Positions 1 through 10,018 of a stretch of 64,000 nt of DNA are shown in pieces. Position 1 is the stretch's first letter, and the number at the start of each line of letters is the position of its first letter. This stretch comes from Burkholderiales bacterium (GTDB lineage: Bacteria; Pseudomonadota; Gammaproteobacteria; Burkholderiales; Burkholderiaceae_D). The notes beneath the pieces were generated by a model. The model searched no databases. It had not been told where the DNA came from and was given only the letters and a program-made list of their open reading frames with translations. The position numbers and the translations under genes were made by a program. The DNA is taken from contig JACPWS010000029.1 in the NCBI GenBank assembly GCA_016196925.1, positions 1-64,000 on the forward strand, given 5' to 3'.

Positions 1-75
1 GGAGGGACTCGAACCCCCACATCTTGCGACACATGGACCTGAACCATGCGCGTCTACCAATTCCGCCACGTGGGC
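1..75 (-). tRNA. tRNA-Leu(CAG), first copy, 3' end outside window
   Basis: Read on the minus strand this stretch is identical to the complete tRNA-Leu at 245-329 from its 5' end to the T-arm. The last ten bases (acceptor 3' strand and CCA) fall before position 1. The anticodon loop reads TTCAGGT, giving anticodon CAG. The upstream side has TATAAT as a possible -10 but no good -35, so its promoter is weaker than that of the second copy. Confidence 0.93.
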
Positions 76-202
76 AACGAAAGACGTAATTATATAGTAT
101 CTGTTAAATCCGTGGGGAATTATTTTTAACATTACATGTTTTATTGAAAGCAGATAATGCCTGCATTGCGAAGTGAAATTGAGGAAATGCGGGGAAGCGT
201 AA

Positions 203-237
203 AAACGAAAAAGCCCGTTGACGTATCAACGGGCTTT
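203..237 (-). terminator. Rho-independent terminator of the second tRNA-Leu
   Basis: Inverted repeat AAAGCCCGTTGA / TCAACGGGCTTT (210-221 and 226-237) with a 4-base loop. On the minus strand it is followed by a T-rich tail and lies directly after the 3' end of the tRNA at 245, so it should end that transcript before the other tRNA copy. Confidence 0.85.
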
Positions 238-244
238 CGAAGCT

Positions 245-329
245 TGGTGCCCACGGAGGGACTCGAACCCCCACATCTTGCGACACATGGACCTGAACCA
301 TGCGCGTCTACCAATTCCGCCACGTGGGC
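245..329 (-). tRNA. tRNA-Leu(CAG), second copy
   Basis: Complete class II tRNA of 85 bases with encoded CCA. The acceptor stem GCCCACG/CGTGGGC pairs fully, the anticodon loop TTCAGGT gives CAG, there is a variable arm, and the T-arm reads GGGGGTTCGAGTCCC. It decodes leucine CUG codons. It is a near duplicate of the copy at 1-75, offset by 254 bp. Confidence 0.97.
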
Positions 330-343
330 AACGGAAGATCGCT

Positions 344-371
344 ATTATAGATTGTTGCCCGCGTATGTCAA
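344..371 (-). promoter_or_regulatory. Sigma-70 promoter of tRNA-Leu
   Basis: On the minus strand TTGACA and TATAAT are separated by 16 bases, an almost ideal sigma-70 promoter. The -10 box lies about 14 bases upstream of the mature 5' end at 329, as expected for a strongly transcribed stable RNA gene. Confidence 0.85.
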
Positions 372-487
372 GATGTTGGCTGGTGCGCATGTAAGATTTA
401 TTAGGTAAATGTCGTTTGCTCCGGTAAACTAACAAGATGTCCTGCAGACGCGGACATAGATCAATACATAGAGAAGAATTACAACAT

Positions 488-2959
488 TTGAATAAACATT
501 TATACCCCATTCCCAGCCGCGAAGAAATTCTGGGCGTCTTGCGCGCAGATCAAGCCAAGCACAAGGCGGAAGCGATTGCAGACAAGCTAGGTGTGAAACC
601 TGAGGAGTTTGATGGCATGACGCGACGACTAAATGCGATGGAAAGAGATGGTCAGATCAAGCAAGATAAGGCCGGAAATTACACGCTCGCGTATCAGGAT
701 AATTTAATTTCAGGAAAAGTCAGCAGCCATCGCGATGGCTACGGTTTCCTGATTCCCGATGATGGCAGCGAAGATCTGTTTTTGCCGGAAAAAGAAATGC
801 AGCGCGTGCTGCACGGCGATCGTGTCGTCGCGCGCATCGTCGGCACCGACCGGCGCGGCCGCCTGGAAGGCGGCATACTGGAAATTCTGGAGCGCGCCAA
901 CACCCACGTCATCGGCCGGTTGCTGAATGAAAACGGGGTCTGGATCGTCGCCCCTGAAGATAAGCGCTTTAGTCAGGATATCTTGCTGGCCGGTTCTCCC
1001 GGCAAGGCTAAATCGGGACAAGTGGTCAGCGTGGAGCTGACCGAGCAACCGACCCGATATGCGCAACCGGTAGGGCGTATCGTCGAGATTTTGGGCGATG
1101 TCGACGACCCTGGCATGGAGATCGAAATTGCGGTCCGTAAATTTGGCGTGCCGCATGAATTTTCAGAAGCGGCCAAGAAAGTCGCCGCCAAACTGCCCGC
1201 GGAAGTGCGCGCTGCCGATCTGGCCGATAGAGTCGATTTGCGCGACATTCCGCTGGTCACCATAGACGGTGAAGATGCACGCGATTTCGATGACGCCGTG
1301 TATTGCGAGCCGGTCAAAATCGGGCGCGGCAAAGGCTACCGGCTGATCGTGGCGATCGCCGATGTCAGTCATTATGTGCAACCGAACGATGCGCTCGATC
1401 ACGATGCCTTGCTGCGCAGCACCTCGGTATATTTCCCGCGCCGCGTGATCCCGATGTTGCCGGAAAAACTATCTAACGGTTTGTGTTCGCTCAATCCCGA
1501 CGTCGACCGCCTGACGCTGGTGGCGGATATGGTGATCACGCTGGACGGCGAGGTGAAGGCTTATCAGTTTTATCCGGCGGTCATCCATTCCGCGGCGCGC
1601 TTCACCTACACCGAAGTCGCCGCCATCCTCGGCAACACCAAGGGGCCTGAAGCCAATAAGCGTCAGACGCTGGTGCCGCATCTGCTGCATTTGTATGAAG
1701 TGTTTCACGCCTTGTTGCGGGCCCGCCATGTGCGCGGCGCGATCGATTTTGAAACGACCGAAACCTATATCGTTTGCAATGCGGCCGGCAAGATAGAAAA
1801 AATTCTGCCGCGCACCCGCAACGACGCCCATAAGCTGATCGAAGAATGCATGCTGGCGGCCAATGTGTGTGCGGCCGATTTGCTCGATACCTATAAGCAC
1901 CCCGGCACTTACCGCATCCATGCCGGGCCGACCAAGGAAAAGCTGACCCAGGTCAGAAACTTCCTGAAGCAAGTCGGCTTGCATCTGGGCGGCGGCGACG
2001 CGCCGGCGGCGTCCGACTACGCCGAGCTGATGAAAAAGATCAAGGACCGGCCCGACGCCGCCTTATTGCAAACCATGCTGTTGCGCTCCATGCAGCAAGC
2101 GGTGTACAGCCCGGACAATATCGGTCACTTCGGTTTGTCTTACGAAGCGTATGCGCACTTTACCAGTCCGATACGGCGCTACCCCGATTTGCTGACGCAC
2201 AGGGCGATCAAGGCGATCTTGCACGGCAAACGCTACGAGCCCAAGGGCATAGACCTGAGCTTGCTGAACACCTCGATATCCAATTCTGCGCGCAAGCAGC
2301 AAGTCATCGACAAGGCGGCCGGCAAGACCAAGCCGGAAAAGGACTTGACGATCTGGGATGCGCTCGGCGTACATTGTTCGGCTAACGAAAGGCGGGCGGA
2401 CGAAGCTTCGCGCGATGTGGAGGCGTGGCTGAAGTGCTATTTCATCCGCAATAAGCTGGGCGAAGAGTTTGCCGGCACCATCTCCGGCGTGACGCAGTTC
2501 GGTATTTTTGTCCAGCTCGACGATATTTTTATCGAAGGCCTGGTCCACGTGACCGAGCTCGGCGCCGATTATTTCCAGTATGACGACGCCCGCCATGAAT
2601 TGCGCGGCGAACGTACCGGTAAACGTTATCAGTTGACCGACAGGGTTAAGGTGCAGGTCAGCCGTGTCGATCTCGACGCGCGCAAGATCGATCTGAGCAT
2701 CGTGCCGGCTGCCGGCGCCCGTCCCGTGGCCGAGCGCGAAGCGCGCACCGAGCTGGGTAGCGGGCGCAAGGGCAAGTCCTCACAGCCGTCAGCCGCGCCG
2801 GCCGTGCGCCAGTCCCGGGGCGAGCCGGCGGCCAAGGCAGGCGCCGGCAAAAGCACAGGCCAAACCCGTGCCGCCGGGGCGGCCAAGCCGCCCGGCGCGT
2901 CCGGCGGCAAGAAACGCGCATCGGGCCTGAGCGCTAAGCCGGGCAAAAAACGGCGTTAA
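488..2959 (+). CDS. rnr: Ribonuclease R
   Basis: Processive 3'-5' exoribonuclease that degrades structured RNA in the cytoplasm. The protein has an N-terminal winged-helix/cold-shock region ([18 protein letters not shown]), a central RNB domain with the catalytic aspartates in [12 protein letters not shown], a C-terminal S1 domain ([17 protein letters not shown]) and a long Lys/Ala-rich basic tail, typical of RNase R. I chose the TTG at 488 (protein begins [15 protein letters not shown]) because GAGAAGAA lies about 9 bases upstream and family proteins start near this motif. An ATG at 437 in the same frame would add 17 residues but has no ribosome binding site. The gene is followed 22 bp later by rlmB, a pairing conserved in proteobacteria. 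Confidence 0.96.
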   Translation: MNKHLYPIPSREEILGVLRADQAKHKAEAIADKLGVKPEEFDGMTRRLNAMERDGQIKQDKAGNYTLAYQDNLISGKVSSHRDGYGFLIPDDGSEDLFLPEKEMQRVLHGDRVVARIVGTDRRGRLEGGILEILERANTHVIGRLLNENGVWIVAPEDKRFSQDILLAGSPGKAKSGQVVSVELTEQPTRYAQPVGRIVEILGDVDDPGMEIEIAVRKFGVPHEFSEAAKKVAAKLPAEVRAADLADRVDLRDIPLVTIDGEDARDFDDAVYCEPVKIGRGKGYRLIVAIADVSHYVQPNDALDHDALLRSTSVYFPRRVIPMLPEKLSNGLCSLNPDVDRLTLVADMVITLDGEVKAYQFYPAVIHSAARFTYTEVAAILGNTKGPEANKRQTLVPHLLHLYEVFHALLRARHVRGAIDFETTETYIVCNAAGKIEKILPRTRNDAHKLIEECMLAANVCAADLLDTYKHPGTYRIHAGPTKEKLTQVRNFLKQVGLHLGGGDAPAASDYAELMKKIKDRPDAALLQTMLLRSMQQAVYSPDNIGHFGLSYEAYAHFTSPIRRYPDLLTHRAIKAILHGKRYEPKGIDLSLLNTSISNSARKQQVIDKAAGKTKPEKDLTIWDALGVHCSANERRADEASRDVEAWLKCYFIRNKLGEEFAGTISGVTQFGIFVQLDDIFIEGLVHVTELGADYFQYDDARHELRGERTGKRYQLTDRVKVQVSRVDLDARKIDLSIVPAAGARPVAEREARTELGSGRKGKSSQPSAAPAVRQSRGEPAAKAGAGKSTGQTRAAGAAKPPGASGGKKRASGLSAKPGKKRR

Positions 2960-2981
2960 TATCAATGAAAATAAGTGCATT

Positions 2982-3722
2982 ATGAAAAGTAAAATGATTT
3001 TTGGTTTCCACGCGGTGACTTCGCGTATCCGTCACGAAGCTGCTTCGGTGGAAGAGATTTATGTCGATGCGCAGCGCGTGGATCGCCGCATGCAAGAGTT
3101 GTTGCATGCCGCCAAGGCGGCCGGCGTACGCATTATCCAGACCGACGACCAGCGTTTGTCGAATATCGTAGGCACTCGTCGCCATCAGGGCGTGGTGGCG
3201 AAAGCCGGCGAGCTGTCGCTGGCGCGCAATCTCGATGAATTGCTCGATGCAATCGAAGGCCCGCCCTTGCTGCTGGTGCTGGACGGCATTACCGATCCGC
3301 ATAATCTGGGCGCTTGTTTGCGGGTGGCCGACGGTGCCGGCGCGCATGCGGTGATCGCTCCCAAGGACCGGGCGGTAGGCTTGAACGCCACCGCCGCCAA
3401 GGTTGCCAGCGGCGCCGCCGAAACGGTGCCGTATATCACCGTCACCAACCTGGCCCGCACTTTGCGCGAATTGAAAGAGCGCGATATTTTACTGGTCGGC
3501 ACCAGCGATGAAGTCGAAAAAAATATCTACGACGTTGATTTCAAGGGCGGCTGCGCGATCGTGATGGGTTCGGAGGGCGAAGGCATGCGCCGCCTGACGC
3601 GCGAAACTTGCGATGTCTTGGTCAGCGTTCCCATGTTCGGTTCGGTGGAAAGCCTGAACGTTTCGGTGGCGTCCGGCATCTGCCTGTACGAAGCGCGCCG
3701 CCAGCGCCTGCCGCGCGCGTGA
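2982..3722 (+). CDS. rlmB: 23S rRNA (guanosine-2251-2'-O)-methyltransferase RlmB
   Basis: SpoU/TrmH-type (SPOUT) methyltransferase that modifies G2251 in the peptidyl-transferase loop of 23S rRNA using S-adenosylmethionine. The protein is 246 residues. It has the N-terminal RNA-binding substrate domain ([12 protein letters not shown]), then motif 1 ([20 protein letters not shown]), motif 2 ([13 protein letters not shown]) and motif 3 ([24 protein letters not shown]), all intact. It lies directly downstream of rnr and is probably cotranscribed with it. Confidence 0.97.
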   Translation: MKSKMIFGFHAVTSRIRHEAASVEEIYVDAQRVDRRMQELLHAAKAAGVRIIQTDDQRLSNIVGTRRHQGVVAKAGELSLARNLDELLDAIEGPPLLLVLDGITDPHNLGACLRVADGAGAHAVIAPKDRAVGLNATAAKVASGAAETVPYITVTNLARTLRELKERDILLVGTSDEVEKNIYDVDFKGGCAIVMGSEGEGMRRLTRETCDVLVSVPMFGSVESLNVSVASGICLYEARRQRLPRA

Positions 3723-3832
3723 TGCTGTCCGGCCCGGCGCCCGTGTCGGACGCCGGCTATTCAGGGGCGGGCAGCGCGTCTGCCCTGAACGCGCTACCAT
3801 GTAAGTCTTCAATTTTTCAGTGATTCAAATTC

Positions 3833-4579
3833 ATGTTCAGTCGTTTGCGCGAAGATATTGCCAGCATCATTCAACGGGACCCGGCCGCCCGTAATGCCTG
3901 GGAGGTGCTGACTTGTTATCCAGGCTTGCAGGCGATCGTCATGCATGGCTGGGCGCGCTGGTGCTGGTCCCGCGGCTTGAAATGGCTGGGGCGCTTGATC
4001 TCGCATCTGGCGCGGATTTTTACCGGGATAGAGATTCATCCGGGCGCGACCATAGGCCGCCGCGTTTTTATCGATCACGGCTTCGGCGTGGTGATAGGCG
4101 AAACCGCGCAAGTGGGCGACGATTGCACCATTTATCAGGGCGTCACCCTGGGCGGCACTTCCTTGTCGCGCGGGGCGAAACGCCACCCCACGCTGGAGGC
4201 AGGCGTGATCGTCGGTGCCGGCGCCAAGGTGCTGGGCGGCTTTACGGTCGGCGCTGGCGCGAAAATCGGTTCGAATTCCGTGGTAGTGAAGCCGGTTCCG
4301 GCCGGCGCCACCGCGGTCGGCAACCCGGCCCATATCATCAAAAAGGATATCAGCACGCCGGATTCCGGTGCGGCCCAGTTGTTTGCCGCTTACGGCGTCA
4401 CGCAAAATGGTGACGATCCCATTTCCAAGGTGCTGCACACCCTGATCGATCATGCCGTGTCGCAGCAGGAACAGATAGAGAAGCTGAGTGCTGCCTTATC
4501 CGCGGCGGGCATCGTGTGCGAAACCGGGCCGGAAAAAGATAAATTGAATCCGGAACAGATCAATAGCCTGGTCGATTAA
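3833..4579 (+). CDS. cysE: Serine O-acetyltransferase
   Basis: Transfers acetyl from acetyl-CoA to L-serine, the first step of cysteine synthesis. The 248-residue protein has the N-terminal helical domain and then left-handed beta-helix hexapeptide repeats ([40 protein letters not shown]). The catalytic histidine region [14 protein letters not shown] and the GAKRHPTL segment are present. A GC-rich hairpin (TTCAGGGGCGGGCAG with CTGCCCTGAA) lies in the 110-bp gap after rlmB and may separate the two transcripts. The C-terminal tail past about residue 180 is longer than in short homologues but in range. Confidence 0.96.
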   Translation: MFSRLREDIASIIQRDPAARNAWEVLTCYPGLQAIVMHGWARWCWSRGLKWLGRLISHLARIFTGIEIHPGATIGRRVFIDHGFGVVIGETAQVGDDCTIYQGVTLGGTSLSRGAKRHPTLEAGVIVGAGAKVLGGFTVGAGAKIGSNSVVVKPVPAGATAVGNPAHIIKKDISTPDSGAAQLFAAYGVTQNGDDPISKVLHTLIDHAVSQQEQIEKLSAALSAAGIVCETGPEKDKLNPEQINSLVD

Positions 4580-4613
4580 GGCCGCAGCCGGCTCCGGACG
4601 GCTTCCTCGGCTT

Positions 4614-4697
4614 AAAAATACTGGAGGGGAGTATGTGTGGTAAGCCTTTGAATGCGCTGACGCCAGGGCATTTTTAACGCATACTCCCCTGAAAATC
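4614..4697. repeat. Intergenic convergent-gene repeat, copy A
   Basis: Member of a three-copy family in this window (others at 30021-30110 and 43745-43833). It has perfect 11-bp inverted arms AGGGGAGTATG (4625-4635) and CATACTCCCCT (4680-4690), a left ATACT/AGTAT mini-hairpin around GGAGGGG, and a core beginning GCCTTTGAATGCGCTGACGC. It sits between convergent cysE and nnr. A bidirectional terminator role is an inference. Confidence 0.75.
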
Positions 4698-4746
4698 ATT
4701 AACTGCGGTTGTTTTTGCAAGCTTAGGCGTGCCGTGATGGCCGTTC

Positions 4747-6273
4747 CTATGCCGCCGCCAGCCGGTTCAGGCAAGTGCGGATCGCCGCCGGCAATTCGCT
4801 GGCGGTCAGGCCCACGGTGCCGCCTTGCCGTTGCACCAGACTATCTGCCGCATGTCCATGTACCCAGGCCGCCATCTGTGCCGTAGTCCAGGGCGCAATC
4901 TTTTGCGCCAGCAGTGCCCCGCACAGGCCGGCCAGCACATCGCCGGTGCCGGCGCTGGCCAGCCCCGGATTGCCGCTGGGATTGATGCTGATGTGGCCGT
5001 CGGGGCGGCAGATAACCGAACCTGAGCCTTTCAGCACGACGATGGCGTGGAATTTTTTGGCCAGCTTGCGCGCCGAGCCCAGCCTGTCGCCTTGAATTTC
5101 CTGGACATCCTTTCCCAACAGGCGTCCGGCTTCCAGCGGATGCGGTGTCAGTAGTGTCGGCGCAGCGCGCTGCGCCAGCAAATGTTGCAAGTGGCTATCG
5201 CCGGCGATCAGAGTCAGCGCGTCGGCATCGATCACCATGCCGGGCGCCGTTGCCAGCGCCTGGGCCAGCAATTGCCTGGCGATGGCCGAACTGCCCATGC
5301 CGGGGCCGATCACGAGTACGGCCCGGCTGAATTCCAGATCCAGCGCCGCTCGGCACATCAGTTCCGGATGCCGGCTGTCGTAAGCGGGCGGCTCGGCTAT
5401 GAATCCCAGATACACGCGGCCGGCGCCGGCATGCAAGGCGCTGCGGCCCGCCAGAATCGCCGCGCCCGCCATGCCAGGCGCGCCGCCGAGCACGATGACG
5501 TCGCCATAGCTGCCCTTATGGCTGTCATGAGTGCGCGGAGGCAGCGCCGCTGCGAATTGCGGCGGGTCGATGAGTTCGGCCTGTGCGGGCGGGAGCAGTT
5601 GCTCCGGTATGGCGAGGTCGGTCACCGCGACCAGACCGGCCCAGTCTTTGCCGGCGCCGGTGTGCAAGCCCGGCTTGTTGCCGATGAAGCTGAGGGTGTG
5701 GCTGGCGCGCACCGCGAGCCCTGGCTTGCCCAAGGCTTGCCCGCTGTCGGCATCGAGACCGCTGGGGGCGTCGAGCGCCAGCACCGGAATGTTTTTCTGG
5801 CTTGACAGCTGGTTCAGCTCTCGCACCAGCTTAGCCAATTCGCCACCGAGCGGGCGCGTCAGGCCTATGCCAAACAGGCCGTCTATCAGCAAGGCCCAGG
5901 GTCTGCTCTTGAGCTCGGACCAGCCGTGCAGCTCGGCCATCGCGATCACGCTGGCTTGCGCCCGTCGCAGGCTGGCCCGCGCATCGGCCGAATAACGTTC
6001 CGGATTTGCGCACAGCAGCAGCGTTACCTGTCGCCCGGCGGCCGCCAGCAGGGCGGCGGTTTCGCAGGCGTCGCCGCCATTGTCGCCGGGGCCGGCAAGA
6101 ACCAGGACCGTGTCGCCCCGATTTTCCAGCAGTTGGGCGGCCAGCTCGGCGGCGGCTTTTCCGGCGGCGCGCATCAGTGTGCCGGCCGGATGCGTGCCCT
6201 TGTAGGCGGCTTCCACGCCGCGTAGCTGTTGCACGTCGTATAAACGCATGGCGCGGTCGGAAATTGGGAGCAT
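4747..6273 (-). CDS. nnr: Bifunctional NAD(P)H-hydrate epimerase / ADP-dependent NAD(P)H-hydrate dehydratase
   Basis: Repairs hydrated NADH and NADPH. The 508-residue protein is a YjeF fusion: the N-terminal epimerase domain (about 1-215) contains VLAGPGDNGGDA, and the C-terminal ribokinase-like dehydratase domain (about 230-500) contains KGSYGDVIVLGGAPGMAGA and the nucleotide-binding AGTGDVLAGL loop. It begins 15 bp after fliR stops and could be the last gene of the flagellar transcript, although its function is unrelated to motility. Confidence 0.95.
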   Translation of the reverse strand: MLPISDRAMRLYDVQQLRGVEAAYKGTHPAGTLMRAAGKAAAELAAQLLENRGDTVLVLAGPGDNGGDACETAALLAAAGRQVTLLLCANPERYSADARASLRRAQASVIAMAELHGWSELKSRPWALLIDGLFGIGLTRPLGGELAKLVRELNQLSSQKNIPVLALDAPSGLDADSGQALGKPGLAVRASHTLSFIGNKPGLHTGAGKDWAGLVAVTDLAIPEQLLPPAQAELIDPPQFAAALPPRTHDSHKGSYGDVIVLGGAPGMAGAAILAGRSALHAGAGRVYLGFIAEPPAYDSRHPELMCRAALDLEFSRAVLVIGPGMGSSAIARQLLAQALATAPGMVIDADALTLIAGDSHLQHLLAQRAAPTLLTPHPLEAGRLLGKDVQEIQGDRLGSARKLAKKFHAIVVLKGSGSVICRPDGHISINPSGNPGLASAGTGDVLAGLCGALLAQKIAPWTTAQMAAWVHGHAADSLVQRQGGTVGLTASELPAAIRTCLNRLAAA

Positions 6274-6287
6274 GGCGGGAATTGAGC

Positions 6288-7091
6288 TTAGTGTGAGGGC
6301 GGCGGCATACCTAAAGATTGTATCGCCTCTATGCCCGATTGAAAGACGTTTCCTATCGGCAGCAACAGGTATGGCAGTATCATGCCGAGCATCAGGAAAC
6401 CCACGCCTATGGTGATCGGGAAGCCGATGCCGAACAGGTTTAATTGCGGCGCCGCCCTGGTCAATATCCCGAGCGCCACGTTGGTGATCAGCAAGGCCGC
6501 GACGATGGGCAAGGACAAACGCATGCCGGTGCTGAAGATTTGTTCACCCCAGATCGCCAGCTTCTGGAAGCCGAAACCGCTGGTGAGCGTGGTGGAGACC
6601 GGGATCGTGTTAAAGCTTTCCACCAGTGTCGCCAGCAGCGAGAGGTGCACATTCAGGGTCAGGAACAGCAGCGTAGCCAGCAGCACCAGGAATTGGGCGA
6701 TAGCCGATGAGCGGCCTTGCGTTTGCGGATCGAAAAAGGTGGCAAAACCCAGTCCCATCGTCAAGCCAGAAATCTCGCCGGCCATTTCTATGCCGGCAAA
6801 CACCATGCGCATGATAAAGCCCATCGCCATGCCTATCACCATCTGTTGCGCCAGTATCATGATGCCGGTCAGCGACAGCGGATCGGCGCCGCTCTGCGGG
6901 GGGAGGGTGGGGGCCACGATCAGCGCCAGCATCACGCCCAGGACCAGTTTGACCTGTACCGGTACCGCGTTATTGCCGAACGGCGGCGCCAGCGCGATCA
7001 AGCCCAGAATCCTGGTCAGGGGCCAGATAAACGAGGCGATCAGTGCAATCAGTTCATTGCCGGAGACGGAAATCATGGCCGCGTCGGACAC
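6288..7091 (-). CDS. fliR: Flagellar biosynthetic protein FliR
   Basis: Membrane component of the flagellar type III export gate, together with FliP, FliQ and FlhB. The 267-residue protein has six or so hydrophobic segments, including LILAQQMVIGMAMGF and the conserved C-terminal stretch GFPITIGVGFLMLGMILPYL. It abuts fliQ with no gap, in the usual fliP-Q-R order. Confidence 0.97.
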   Translation of the reverse strand: MSDAAMISVSGNELIALIASFIWPLTRILGLIALAPPFGNNAVPVQVKLVLGVMLALIVAPTLPPQSGADPLSLTGIMILAQQMVIGMAMGFIMRMVFAGIEMAGEISGLTMGLGFATFFDPQTQGRSSAIAQFLVLLATLLFLTLNVHLSLLATLVESFNTIPVSTTLTSGFGFQKLAIWGEQIFSTGMRLSLPIVAALLITNVALGILTRAAPQLNLFGIGFPITIGVGFLMLGMILPYLLLPIGNVFQSGIEAIQSLGMPPPSH

Positions 7092-7361
7092 TTATCCGGC
7101 CATGGTGGCGATGCTGGAAAACATTTGCCGCATATAGTCGAGCAATACGGACAGCATCCAGGGGCCGGCGATAATCAGCGTTACAAAGATGCCGACCAGC
7201 TTGGGGATGAAGGAGAGCGTGGTCTCGTTAATCTGCGTGGCTGCCTGAAAAATGCTGACGATCAGGCCGACGCCGAGCGCCACCAGCAGCAGCGGCGCCG
7301 ATACCAGCAAGGTGACTTCCATCGCCTGGCGGCCTAATGTCATTACGCTGTCGGGTGTCAT
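7092..7361 (-). CDS. fliQ: Flagellar biosynthetic protein FliQ
   Basis: Small export-gate subunit of 89 residues with two transmembrane helices (TLLVSAPLLLVALGVGLIVS and IFVTLIIAGPWMLSVLLDYM) and the family motif FQAATQINETTLSFIPKL between them. Length and order (fliP, fliQ, fliR) are standard. Confidence 0.97.
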   Translation of the reverse strand: MTPDSVMTLGRQAMEVTLLVSAPLLLVALGVGLIVSIFQAATQINETTLSFIPKLVGIFVTLIIAGPWMLSVLLDYMRQMFSSIATMAG

Positions 7362-7371
7362 GTGTCTATCC

Positions 7372-8142
7372 TTAGTAAAAACTTTGCGCCAACGAACCTA
7401 TCAGCAATTGCCAGCCGTCCACCAGAACAAACAGCATCAGCTTGAAAGGCAAGGAGACGATAGCGGGGGACACCATCATCATCCCCATCGACATCAGGAC
7501 GCTGGCGACCACCATGTCGATAATTAAGAATGGAATGAAGATGGCGAAGCTGATTTGAAATGCGGTTTTTAATTCGCTGGTGATGAAGGCCGGTATCAAA
7601 ATGCGCAGCGATACTTCTTCCGGTCCCTGTAGTTGCGGCGTGTTCGATAATTTGACGTACAGCGCCAGATCGGCTTGCCTGGTCTGTTTCATCATGAATT
7701 GTTTGAGCGGCGCCGCCCCCTTGTCCAGTGCTTCAGACATGGCGATTTTGTTTTCGGCGAACGGCTGGTAGGCATCGGCGTAAATCTTGTCGAATACCGG
7801 CCCCATGACAAATAAGGTCAGGAACAGCGCCAGGCCGACCATGACTTGATTCGGCGGCGCCGATTGCGTGCCCAGCGCCTGACGCAACAGCGACAAGACG
7901 ATGATGATGCGCGTGAAGCTGGTCATCATCAGCAATACAGCGGGAATAAAGCTGAGCGCCGTCAGAAACAGCAGCGTCTGTATGCTGAGCGAATAATTTT
8001 GTCCGCCGCCGGCGGCCGGCGTGGACGTAATCGCCGGTAGCGCAGCATGGGCCTGCGCCTGCACTGCCTCAGGAAACAACAGGCTGAGTAAAGCGATAGA
8101 CAACCAGCATAGGCTGCTCGAAATGTGGGGGAAGGTTTTCAT
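7372..8142 (-). CDS. fliP: Flagellar biosynthetic protein FliP
   Basis: Core export-gate protein. The 256 residues start with a cleavable signal peptide ([22 protein letters not shown]), followed by the conserved FliP region [36 protein letters not shown], and the C-terminal segment [20 protein letters not shown]. It lies 10 bp upstream of fliQ. Confidence 0.97.
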   Translation of the reverse strand: MKTFPHISSSLCWLSIALLSLLFPEAVQAQAHAALPAITSTPAAGGGQNYSLSIQTLLFLTALSFIPAVLLMMTSFTRIIIVLSLLRQALGTQSAPPNQVMVGLALFLTLFVMGPVFDKIYADAYQPFAENKIAMSEALDKGAAPLKQFMMKQTRQADLALYVKLSNTPQLQGPEEVSLRILIPAFITSELKTAFQISFAIFIPFLIIDMVVASVLMSMGMMMVSPAIVSLPFKLMLFVLVDGWQLLIGSLAQSFY

Positions 8143-8154
8143 GCAGTGTCTTGC

Positions 8155-8598
8155 TTATTTCGTTTCGGTACTATCCAGCTTGCGTTTATCCATAGTCCGT
8201 TTCAGCCACATGGAGAATTGCCCGGCCATTGGCGGGTGCGCTGCTTGCTGCAGGAAATCGTCTTGTTTCGGGAGGGTAGTCAGCGTAGTGATGTTGCCGG
8301 CAGTGACGCCCAGCACCAGCCACTGATCGGCAACCTCGACCACCATGATGCGTTCGCGGTTGCCTACATTGACGCCGCCGACCACCTTGACCGCCAGCTT
8401 ATTGCCGCCGGCGACCGGCCCCAGGCGCTTCATTATCCAGGCGGCAAAGGCCATCAGGCCCAGCACGACGAATAAGCCGAAAGCGATTTGCAGCAAGCCG
8501 CTGCCGGGCGAGATGGCGGCGCTGTCGGCGGCCATGCTGCCGGTCCCGGGCGCCATCAGCGAGAAGAAAAAAGTCAGCTGTCTGTTCTGTATCTTCAT
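8155..8598 (-). CDS. fliO: Flagellar biosynthetic protein FliO
   Basis: Export-apparatus assembly factor that helps FliP oligomerize. The 147-residue protein has an N-terminal hydrophobic stretch, one clear membrane helix (LLQIAFGLFVVLGLMAFAAW) and a small cytoplasmic beta domain (KLAVKVVGGVNVGNRERIMV). Its start overlaps the end of fliN by four bases. The family is poorly conserved, so the call rests partly on position between fliN and fliP. Confidence 0.92.
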   Translation of the reverse strand: MKIQNRQLTFFFSLMAPGTGSMAADSAAISPGSGLLQIAFGLFVVLGLMAFAAWIMKRLGPVAGGNKLAVKVVGGVNVGNRERIMVVEVADQWLVLGVTAGNITTLTTLPKQDDFLQQAAHPPMAGQFSMWLKRTMDKRKLDSTETK

Positions 8599-9020
8599 TT
8601 GTTTAATTTGCGTATGCGCTCGGCCGGCGTGACGATGTCGGTCAGGCGGATACCAAACTTGTCGTTAACCACGACCACTTCGCCCTGGGCAATCAGGCAG
8701 CCGTTCACCAGCACATCCATAGGTTCGCCGGCCAGCCCGTCCAGCTCGACCACCGAGCCTTGCGCCAGTTGCAACAGATTTTTGATGGCGATTTTCGTGC
8801 GTCCCAATTCCACGGTGAGTTGCACTGGGATATCGAGTATGAAGTCGATATCATTGTGCGTTTCCGTGCTGCTGCTTTTTCCGCTGAATTCTTTGAAAAT
8901 TGCGGAAGTGGCCGGCGCGGCGGCTGCTTTCTCGGCAGCAGCGGCTTCTGCTTTTTCCTGTTCCGCTATCGCGGCACCCCAATCATCGTCGCTGATTGGC
9001 GCGTCTCCACTTTCATCCAT
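8595..9020 (-). CDS. fliN: Flagellar motor switch protein FliN
   Basis: C-ring subunit that with FliG and FliM sets rotation direction and helps dock export cargo. The 141-residue protein has an acidic, Ala/Glu-rich N-terminus and the C-terminal SpoA domain (IPVQLTVELGRTKIAIKNLL, GSVVELDGLAGEPMDVLVNG, FGIRLTDIV). It overlaps fliM by eight bases. Confidence 0.97.
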   Translation of the reverse strand: MDESGDAPISDDDWGAAIAEQEKAEAAAAEKAAAAPATSAIFKEFSGKSSSTETHNDIDFILDIPVQLTVELGRTKIAIKNLLQLAQGSVVELDGLAGEPMDVLVNGCLIAQGEVVVVNDKFGIRLTDIVTPAERIRKLNK

Positions 9021-10014
9021 GACTTTCTCCTTGAGCTATCTCTTGTACGCTGGAGCTGATCAGCTTTTCCACGCGCAATGCATACTGTCCATTAAATACA
9101 CCATATTTGCATTCCATGACCGGGGTCCCGTCAACTTTCGCGGAAATAACTTCCGGTATGGAAATGGGGATCACATCTCCCACTTTCATGTTCAAGATGT
9201 CGCCCAGGGTGACGCGGGTGGTGCCGAGATCGGCCACTATTTCGACTTCGGCAATCTGGATTTGTTGCGTCATCAGGCGCACCCAGCGTTTATCCACTTC
9301 CAGGGTTTCGCCTTGCAGGCTGCTGGTCAGGATGTCGCGTATCGGTTCTATCATCGAATAGGGCATGCACATATGCATTTCGCCGCTGACCGGCCCCAAC
9401 TCTATGGTGAAGGTGGTAGATACCACGACTTCATTCGGCGTTGCAATATTCGCGAATTGCGTATTCATCTCCGAACGTATGTATTCGAATTCCACCGGGT
9501 AGACCGGTTCCCACGATTTCGCATAAGTCTCGAAGATGATTTCGAGGATTCTGTGGATGATGCGCTGCTCGGTCTGGGTAAAGTCGCGGCCTTCAACGCG
9601 GGTATGGAAGCGGCCGTCTCCGCCAAACAGGTTGTCGACCAGCAAAAATACCAGGCCGGGATCGAGCACTATCAGCGAGGTGCCGCGCAAGGGCTTCATG
9701 TGCACCAGATTGAGGTTGGTCGGGACGACCAGATTGCGGATAAATTCGCTGTATTTTGAAACCCTGACGGTGCCTACCGATACCTCGGCACTACGGCGTA
9801 AAAAATTAAACAAGCCAATTCTTAATAAGCGCGCAAAACGTTCATTGATTATTTCCAGCGTCGGCATGCGGCCGCGGACGATACGTTCTTGCGTCGCAAG
9901 ATTGTAGGGCCGGACCCCGGAGGTGTCTTCTTGCGATTGCAGGTCGTCCTGATCCCCCGTGACGCCCTTTAACAGGGCGTCGACTTCTTCCTGGGAGAGG
10001 AAATTATCAGACAT
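9013..10014 (-). CDS. fliM: Flagellar motor switch protein FliM
   Basis: C-ring protein that binds CheY-P and transmits the switch signal. The 333 residues start with the CheY-binding peptide (MSDNFLSQEEVDALLKGV), followed by the CheC-like middle domain with the GGDGR loop and a C-terminal SpoA domain (VTLGDILNMKVGDVIPISIP). It starts 4 bp after fliL stops. Confidence 0.98.
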   Translation of the reverse strand: MSDNFLSQEEVDALLKGVTGDQDDLQSQEDTSGVRPYNLATQERIVRGRMPTLEIINERFARLLRIGLFNFLRRSAEVSVGTVRVSKYSEFIRNLVVPTNLNLVHMKPLRGTSLIVLDPGLVFLLVDNLFGGDGRFHTRVEGRDFTQTEQRIIHRILEIIFETYAKSWEPVYPVEFEYIRSEMNTQFANIATPNEVVVSTTFTIELGPVSGEMHMCMPYSMIEPIRDILTSSLQGETLEVDKRWVRLMTQQIQIAEVEIVADLGTTRVTLGDILNMKVGDVIPISIPEVISAKVDGTPVMECKYGVFNGQYALRVEKLISSSVQEIAQGESHG

Positions 10015-10018
10015 GGCT

